Source: RGIG9079 sp964567845 (lineage in GTDB: Bacteria; Bacteroidota; Bacteroidia; Bacteroidales; Marinifilaceae). From it: 64,000 nt of DNA. Below, piece after piece: positions 61,955 to 64,000 of the stretch. Below the pieces are notes generated by a model that saw nothing but the letters and a program-made list of their open reading frames with translations, made no database searches and had not been told where the DNA came from. The position numbers and the translations under genes are program-made. The stretch spans positions 58,895-122,894 of the forward strand of contig CAZMOG010000001.1 of NCBI GenBank assembly GCA_964567845.1. The letters are read 5' to 3'. How positions within the stretch are numbered: position 1 is the first letter of the stretch; every line of letters begins with the position of its first letter.

Positions 61955-63916
61955 ATGAAAAGAAGAGTTTTATTCGCTTTTGTAATGTTGCTCATTGCCG
62001 TTACAAATCTTAAGGCACAAGATAGCTGCAAAATAGAGTTGCTTCCATTGAAGGATGTGTCGATAACTCTTGGTGAGTTTCGCGATGTTCAGGAGTTGAA
62101 CCATAACTATATCCTATCGCTTAGTGTGAAGAAACTTGTTGCAGGCTTCAAGACAGGTGCAGGTCTTAAGAGTAAAATAAAACCCTATCCCATACATGAA
62201 TCGGTTGCAAAGAGTGACAACGATGGCTCTTTGAATGGAGAGATGGTGGGAAGTTATCTGACAGCATCGGCAAGAATGTACGAAACCACTCTTGACAATT
62301 TGATGCTCGATTCCGTTAATGTTGTACTTGAGGAGTTGAAAAAGTGCCAGGAGGCAGGAAAGAACGGAACCCCGATACTTGCCCCTCTTCCTATGCGCGG
62401 AATTTGGGAGGTGATAACCAATCCCAACGAAGAGTTGAGTGCAGAACAGAGTGTATTGGCAAAAGAGACCTTCTTTACTGCGCAGAAATTGATGACAGGA
62501 CTTTATGATATCTATAAGGTGGGTAAAAATGAGTTGGCAAAGGAGATACTTATTACCTATGCCAATGCTTTGAAGAGTGAGGTTCTTTCAAAGGTGGCTG
62601 AGAATCACAAGGAGCAGTGTTTCGATTTAGGAATGGGAATGTTGAGTTTGCCATATATTCAACTATACGATTTGACCGGTAATGCAGAGTATCTTCAATT
62701 TGCGCAGGATTTGATAGAAAAATCAACCTTGGTAACAGTTGATTCATTGGCAGGACATGATGTAAAATTAATTATAGCAGACATGGCGGGAGCTGCACTT
62801 TTGTGCAGATATGCACAGGATTCAATATATCAGCCAATGGTTATTGCCCGATGGCACGATATTGTTGATAACTATAGTTGGATAACCGGAGGAATAGGGG
62901 TGAATGGAAAGCTTGTTCATAAATCTGAATTGCTAAACCATGTTGATAATTTGCGAGGATCAGAATTGTGTAACGCGTTGGATTTTATGCAACTTACCAG
63001 GACTTTGTATGAAAACTGTGCAGATTCAAAGATGGTTGCATATTATGAAAAGGCCTTTTATAACCAGGCTTTTGCAGCATACGAACTTGATGGGGGAATG
63101 GTGGCTTACTACTCTTCGTTAAGACCCGGCCACTATAAAAAATATGCAACGGCTTATGAAACGGTTTCTTGCTGTGCTCAGGCTGCCTATGAATTTGCAT
63201 CGCAGTTCGCTCAATCGGTCTATTCGCATACAGACTCGGCTCTGTATGTAAATATGTTTGTCCCCTCGTCGATGTGGTGGGAGGAGATGGGAATCTCGCT
63301 TATGCAGCAGACAAAATTCCCTATGCAGGGCAGAACAACCCTATTTATTACCGATGCTCCCGGTAAAGAGTTCTCAATCTATCTTCGTCATGCAGACTGG
63401 TCTTTATCGAATGTTTCGAACGCCTTTATCAATGGAGTTCGTTACAAGTTGGAACCTAATGCCGATGGATATGTTGTGTTGCGTCATGCATGGAAGGAGG
63501 GCGATGTCATTACTTTGAATCTTACCCAGCAGTTGGATGTTAACTTTATCGGCCCCAATAGCGAGTATGTTGCATTCTCTTATGGCCCGGTTTTGCTTGG
63601 TGCAGACATTGGCCATTACGGTTTGTATTATGATGATTTCTTTGGAACAAATAAGATGGAGCCGAGCGAGAGAATCAGTGTTGAAAGCAATGTGCCTATG
63701 TTTTATGTTGAGCCCTCGCTTATTAAAAAAGGTGTGACTCGTATTGCCGACGATAAGTTGCGATTCTCTATTGGAACCTCGGTTATTACCGAGAAGTTGG
63801 AGATCGAGCCGTGGTACGATATTCGTTTTACCCGATCTTCGGTTCTGTTCCGCCGTTATGATTCACTTGAGAAGGCCGATGAGGTCCGCGCACGTGCTGC
63901 CGTGACTACGAATTAG
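61955..63916 (+). CDS. DUF1680/GH127-type glycosidase, divergent
   Basis: 653 residues. Signal peptide (RVLFAFVMLLIAVTNLKA), then an alpha/alpha barrel: LKDVSITLGEFRDVQELNHNY, GSYLTASARMYETT, LPYIQLYDLTGNAEYLQFA and FMQLTRTLYENCADSKMVAYYEKAFYNQAFA (in pieces) follow GH127 order. The usual Cys pair CCPPN appears as SCCAQAAYE near residue 408, with the two cysteines but not the PPN. Beta-L-arabinofuranosidase activity is therefore plausible but not assured. A TTG-type upstream start was rejected for the signal peptide at 61955. The gene belongs to hemicellulose use by position. Confidence 0.75.
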   Translation: MKRRVLFAFVMLLIAVTNLKAQDSCKIELLPLKDVSITLGEFRDVQELNHNYILSLSVKKLVAGFKTGAGLKSKIKPYPIHESVAKSDNDGSLNGEMVGSYLTASARMYETTLDNLMLDSVNVVLEELKKCQEAGKNGTPILAPLPMRGIWEVITNPNEELSAEQSVLAKETFFTAQKLMTGLYDIYKVGKNELAKEILITYANALKSEVLSKVAENHKEQCFDLGMGMLSLPYIQLYDLTGNAEYLQFAQDLIEKSTLVTVDSLAGHDVKLIIADMAGAALLCRYAQDSIYQPMVIARWHDIVDNYSWITGGIGVNGKLVHKSELLNHVDNLRGSELCNALDFMQLTRTLYENCADSKMVAYYEKAFYNQAFAAYELDGGMVAYYSSLRPGHYKKYATAYETVSCCAQAAYEFASQFAQSVYSHTDSALYVNMFVPSSMWWEEMGISLMQQTKFPMQGRTTLFITDAPGKEFSIYLRHADWSLSNVSNAFINGVRYKLEPNADGYVVLRHAWKEGDVITLNLTQQLDVNFIGPNSEYVAFSYGPVLLGADIGHYGLYYDDFFGTNKMEPSERISVESNVPMFYVEPSLIKKGVTRIADDKLRFSIGTSVITEKLEIEPWYDIRFTRSSVLFRRYDSLEKADEVRARAAVTTN

Positions 63917-64000
63917 GTTCAATTCGGTTCTTTTGTTAAAAGAGGTCATTAGTGTCCCATAAAAATTAGGGACTGGTTAAAAATTAAATAAATCTGGCTC
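63917..64000 (+). other. Right-edge intergenic segment, possible IS end or hairpin
   Basis: A GTCCC (about 63955-63959) and GGGAC (about 63970-63974) pair encloses AT-rich sequence. It may be a terminator or a terminal repeat of a mobile element cut by the window edge; no transposase is visible. Confidence 0.25.

Noticed and set aside
1..64000. CRISPR arrays, tRNA, rRNA or tmRNA genes
   Set aside because: No regularly spaced repeats and no cloverleaf or rRNA-like sequence were seen on either strand.

Overview
The window is a 64 kb stretch of a Bacteroidales chromosome, probably from a gut or rumen relative of Bacteroides; I cannot name the genus. The evidence is the gene set (DUF4271, DUF4292 and DUF4493 proteins, a fimbrillin-like lipoprotein family, a NrtR-type Nudix sugar regulator, a DAHP synthase/chorismate mutase fusion, an N-acyl-ornithine carbamoyltransferase), the promoters (TAnnTTTG, in places with a TTTG/TTG about 20 bases upstream) and the near absence of Shine-Dalgarno sequences. 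There are about 57 protein genes and no recognisable tRNA, rRNA or CRISPR array.

Layout. 1-5.2 kb: the tail of mutS, then a minus-strand block (rpoN, a PAP2-like membrane protein, a SPOR lipoprotein, a cyclophilin) and asnS. 5.3-8.6 kb: hemW and a cytidylyltransferase/oxidoreductase fusion followed by an SDR. 8.6-11.4 kb: rplM-rpsI and rpsB-tsf with structured leaders. 11.4-17.8 kb: a LAB_N membrane protein, pyrH, dxs, an acyltransferase, a two-TM microprotein, gltX. 17.8-21.2 kb: a small accessory island with an antitoxin-like ORF, a vapD gene cut to 35 codons and a cytosine methyltransferase/endonuclease pair. 21.2-25.8 kb: dusB and a pheA-tyrA-DAHPS/CM operon behind a Tyr/Phe leader peptide and an attenuator. 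25.9-32.5 kb: polA, DUF4271, hemD, rnpA, yidD, ctpA. 32.5-43.0 kb: nine AT-rich minus-strand genes (uvrC to dut), including mnmG. 43.0-43.5 kb: an AT-rich gap rich in DnaA-box-like sequence. 43.5-50 kb: argF', panCD, argR, pbp1A, radA. 50-57.2 kb: six surface lipoproteins. 57.4-64 kb: a xylose/hemicellulose locus (GH31, Nudix regulator, xylA, GH127-like).

Two signals stand out. (1) The region looks like the replication origin neighbourhood: two perfect 16-bp parS palindromes beside and inside ade, the mnmG and rnpA-yidD genes, a transcription-direction switch at about 43 kb and a 470-base AT-rich gap with repeated TTWTCAACA/TTATTAACA sequences. (2) The lipoprotein locus is transcribed outward-in from two near-perfect sigma-54 promoters (50064-50080 on plus, 57235-57252 on minus). 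All six predicted precursors carry a Ser-Arg motif 27-30 residues after the lipobox cysteine, at residues 45-49, the same positions as the Arg maturation sites of the P. gingivalis pilins FimA and Mfa1. I infer a sigma-54-controlled, type V pilus-like surface assembly with DUF4493 proteins as candidate subunits. rpoN itself is encoded at 2293-3741.

How the genes work together: the xyl locus releases and isomerises xylose under a local Nudix repressor; the aromatic operon appears tuned by Tyr/Phe through ribosome stalling; argR sits next to argF' across panCD; the mnmG-ybeY-RsbW-EnvC-DUF4292-TPR-dut block is a tightly packed housekeeping unit reading away from the putative origin.
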